DNA from: an uncultured Akkermansia sp. | Lineage (GTDB): Bacteria > Verrucomicrobiota > Verrucomicrobiia > Verrucomicrobiales > Akkermansiaceae | Length of the DNA: 37,500 nucleotides | Direction of reading: 5' to 3' | NCBI GenBank assembly: GCA_947628035.1 | Contig: CANQYL010000009.1 | Location: forward strand, 1-37,500 | In this document: positions 34,815 through 37,500 of the stretch, piece after piece | Numbering within the stretch: position 1 is the stretch's first letter | Layout of the letters: each line of letters starts with the position of its first letter | Translations under genes and position numbers: made by a program | The notes under the pieces: generated by a model | Databases searched by the model: none | What the model saw: the letters and a program-made list of their open reading frames with translations, nothing else | Told to the model about the DNA's origin: nothing

Positions 34815-35135
34815 GGCAAACGCATTTGGAAATGCGTTTGCCTATTTACGATTTACGATTTACAAAGCCCACGAGGGCTCGGAGTGGGATTGGACAAAAT
34901 GCGCAAGCATTTTGCCCGAAGGGCGCTGAGGCAGGGTGGTGCCGAAGCGTCAATTTACGATGTGGGGAATTCCGCGCCGTTGGCGCAATCTAGCGGAGCG
35001 AGAGCGCGGCGGAATTTTTGAAACGATGCGGGTTGTTGATTCGAAAGTGACCGGAGTTTCGCCATGCCGGCTGCACTGCTTTGCTCCCATCGTCCATCGT
35101 CCATGTCTTGATCTACGATTTACGATGTGGGGAGT
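34815..35135 (+). repeat. Dispersed composite repeat, copy F (preceded by hairpin)
   Basis: 13-bp perfect hairpin 34815-34842 followed by TATTTACGATTTACGATTTAC; core 34966-35019; tail AAACGATGCGGGTTGTTGATTCGAAAGTGACCGGAGTTTCGCCATGCC; CCATCGTCCATCGTCCATGTCTTGATCTACGATTTACGATG. Confidence 0.8.
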
Positions 35136-35187
35136 TCGGCGGCTACGCCGCGAATTGGGTGAACGAGAAGGCTTTTTGAGAAGCGTC

Positions 35188-35218
35188 ATCATGATGACCG
35201 CTTGTCGTCATGATTTTT
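35188..35218 (+). terminator. Terminator-like hairpin
   Basis: ATCATGATGAC-CGCTT-GTCGTCATGAT followed by TTTT. Confidence 0.5.
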
Positions 35219-35419
35219 GATACGCATCAACGATGATATTAATCAATGAGAGCATTCTCTCTGTTGATGAACCTCTCTCGAATGCGGTTGCCCTGGAAGG
35301 GGGGTGTTGAATTGAAAAATCCAACAATTTTTCGGTGTGACAAAAGAACAGGGAATCTCACCGTTAAAAGCAAATTGAAGAAAAGGGCGGAAGATCAGGG
35401 ATGAAAAAGAACAACAAAG

Positions 35420-37500
35420 ATGAGATACGAACGACAGCAACGGAGAGTGGGTCGGATGGGAAGGCAAATAGGAGTGATAACCATGTTGGCGCTGGGAAGT
35501 TGGCTAGCGAGAGGTGAAGGGCTGAAGGATATGGAGAGGGTAGAGGAGTGGATGTTTTGGAATGAAGGGATGTTGATGAACGCGGGAGGAGAGGTATTTG
35601 AGCAAGGGGACAGCGTGAATTTTGTGGAGGATGTGGTTGTGGGGTTGATGGATGACATACGGTGCGGCACGGTGCGGGTGGAGAGGGGAATAGAAGTTAC
35701 GATGATGCCATACAGCGGGAATTTGTACATGGATGAGTTGCAGCTGGAGGGGACGTTGGTGTTCACAGCGCCGTGGGTATTGAGCAACCACTGGGTGATT
35801 CACGCCGGGGAAGAGGGGAAGATCGTGATGGACATGGGATATTTTGACGTGGAACTCGGGGTGGCGCTTCCGGGCGAGTATGAGGGTGATCTGGAGATCA
35901 GGAGCGGACGCATGAGGTACCGGGAGGATACGGGGGAGTTGCACTTCAAGAGTCTTACGATCACGGATGGCGCGCAATTGGCGCTGGAGGAGGGAAGCGA
36001 TTACACAGGGGAGATTGTTTTGAGCGGAAAGGGGTGGATCAAGAACGACGGAGAGACGGGGAAAGGATGCGTCCTGTTTAAGAACGGCGGAGAGAATCGG
36101 GCGACGCTGGGCGGTCACATCGCACTGGCGGGAGAGACCGTGCTGAATGTGGCACGGGAAGAGGACTGTGGAGTGATCGAAGGGGAGCTGGATGCCGCAG
36201 GACACAAATTGGTGAAGGTGGGGCAAGGGGAGTTGCGAGTGGAGGGAGGGAGAGTAAGCGGGTTGGACGGGGTCGAGGTGGATGAAGGGAAGTTGATTTT
36301 CATGGAGGACGTGGAGACGCAGAGATTGCACGTGAGTGGGACGGGAGAACTGGAATTGCAGGGGAAGGGGAATCGGTTGGGTCTCCTGGAGCTGGAGGAG
36401 GAGACACGAGTGGAGATGCAGGCGGGCGAGATCGGCGAATTGAGAGGAACAGGAGGACTCACCGTCACAGGCGGGGAGTTGCGGCTCGAGAAAATCAACG
36501 ACTTTAGCGGCGAGCTGCACGGGAAGAAGTTGTGGCTGGGAGGAATCTCTGTGGAGGAGGGGGCGGAGGCAACAGTTGATCTGCTGGATTTTGAGCGGAT
36601 TGAGGTATCGGACGGGGAAAGTGCCGAGGTGCGCTCTGTGCGCGCGGCGGGAGGGACGACGATAGGCGGGGGAGGAGAGCTGAGATTGAGGGCGGAGAGA
36701 CTGGCGGATGGAGAGCTGAATACCGGAAACCTCACCATTGACGGGGCGCATCTGCACCTGCTGCAGCCGAAGGAAGGAGGGATGAGCGAGATGGCGAGGG
36801 TCGAGGTGAGGGAAGGCGGTAGCCTGTACGTTGAAGCGGCGCGGGAAGGGGGAAATACGCAGTTGCACGTGGAGGAATTGGAGTTGCGGAGGGGTTCGCG
36901 GCTGGAACTCGTTTTCAACCTCGGCGCTGCCGTATCATCCGGGGAGGGAGATACGGCGCGAGGCCTGCTCAGCGGCTCTGTGCGTTCGGAAGCCGGGGCT
37001 CTGCTCTCCCTACGCGTGACAGGTATTGATGATGACTTCGAGTTCGACGGAGGTCATTACATGGAATTTCTTCTTGCGGATGAATTTGCCGGTGAGATCA
37101 GTTTGGATGATGCGACGGAGGATTTCATGCAAAAGTATTTTGGCAACAGCGGTCAACTCGTCGTGAGGGACGGGATGCTGCTGTTCACGGGAACGACTGT
37201 GATGGAGGAAGCGGAGCAGCCTGACCAAGGGGAGCAAACACCGCCGGAGGGTCAGGAGGGCGGCGAGTTGCCGGAGGATCCCGGAGAGACGGAGGATCCC
37301 CAGCAACCTCAGCAGGGGGAACCGACACCACCGGAGGGTCAGGAGGGCGGCGAGTTGCCCGATGATCCCGGAGAGACGGAGGAGCCTCAGCAGCCTCAGC
37401 AGGATGAGCCGACACCGCCAGGTGGTCAGGAGGGCGGCGAGTTGCCGGAGGATCCCGGAGAGACGGAGGATCCCCAGCAACCTCAGCAGGGGGAACCGAC
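35420..37500 (+). CDS. Second autotransporter/adhesin-like surface protein, 3'-truncated by the window edge
   Basis: Open frame from ATG 35420 (alternative ATG 35456: MGRQIGVITMLALGSWLARGEG, signal-peptide-like) to the window end without a stop. Beta-strand-repeat passenger (e.g. LTVTGGELRLEKINDFSGELHGKKLW; NTGNLTIDGAHLHLLQPKEGG), then an acidic Pro/Gln-rich repeat. Absent from the ORF track because no stop is reached. Confidence 0.85.
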   Translation, partial: MRYERQQRRVGRMGRQIGVITMLALGSWLARGEGLKDMERVEEWMFWNEGMLMNAGGEVFEQGDSVNFVEDVVVGLMDDIRCGTVRVERGIEVTMMPYSGNLYMDELQLEGTLVFTAPWVLSNHWVIHAGEEGKIVMDMGYFDVELGVALPGEYEGDLEIRSGRMRYREDTGELHFKSLTITDGAQLALEEGSDYTGEIVLSGKGWIKNDGETGKGCVLFKNGGENRATLGGHIALAGETVLNVAREEDCGVIEGELDAAGHKLVKVGQGELRVEGGRVSGLDGVEVDEGKLIFMEDVETQRLHVSGTGELELQGKGNRLGLLELEEETRVEMQAGEIGELRGTGGLTVTGGELRLEKINDFSGELHGKKLWLGGISVEEGAEATVDLLDFERIEVSDGESAEVRSVRAAGGTTIGGGGELRLRAERLADGELNTGNLTIDGAHLHLLQPKEGGMSEMARVEVREGGSLYVEAAREGGNTQLHVEELELRRGSRLELVFNLGAAVSSGEGDTARGLLSGSVRSEAGALLSLRVTGIDDDFEFDGGHYMEFLLADEFAGEISLDDATEDFMQKYFGNSGQLVVRDGMLLFTGTTVMEEAEQPDQGEQTPPEGQEGGELPEDPGETEDPQQPQQGEPTPPEGQEGGELPDDPGETEEPQQPQQDEPTPPGGQEGGELPEDPGETEDPQQPQQGEP
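37233..37500 (+). repeat. 87-bp (29-aa) tandem repeats, GEQTPPEGQEGGELPEDPGETEDPQQPQQ
   Basis: GGTCAGGAGGGCGGCGAGTTG recurs with exact 87-bp period (GTC at 37251, 37338, 37425); continues to the window edge. Confidence 0.9.

Noticed and set aside
35504-36918. Minus-strand ORFs 35504..36868 (454 aa) and 36115..36918 (267 aa)
   Set aside because: Antisense to the window-truncated second surface protein, which explains the codon structure better.
37233-37500. 87-bp repeats considered as an intergenic satellite
   Set aside because: Period is a multiple of three and the frame stays open and compositionally coherent within the 35420 ORF, so it is a protein repeat.

Overview
The window looks like a Verrucomicrobiota-type chromosomal segment (taxon inferred from gene flavour only). 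It is dominated by one giant type Va autotransporter ORF (398..25144, 8248 aa). A second autotransporter-like ORF (35420..>37500) runs off the right edge and so is absent from the supplied ORF track. Between them is a housekeeping/accessory island: an AAA_14/DUF4143 ATPase, acnA, a long plant/cyanobacterial-type ispH with tRNA-Leu(CAA) immediately upstream, plsX, an agmatine-deiminase-family gene, an IS5-type transposase remnant and tRNA-Gly(GCC). The intergenic spaces hold the least ordinary material: (i) a dispersed composite repeat made of 7-bp tandem units (GGACGAT/ATCGTCC and ATCGTAA), a palindromic ~53-bp core and a conserved tail; (ii) a 187-bp MITE-like element with imperfect 19-bp terminal inverted repeats and a perfect 9-bp direct repeat at its borders, carrying a heptad array; (iii) three 20-bp iterons at 32-33 bp spacing just upstream of a leaderless-looking promoter for the DUF4143 ATPase; (iv) an orphan promoter-terminator pair predicting a ~70-nt sRNA; (v) gene-specific hairpins overlapping stop codons and followed by a shared TATTTACGAT sequence. 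All calls are by eye from sequence; no searches or folding were run.
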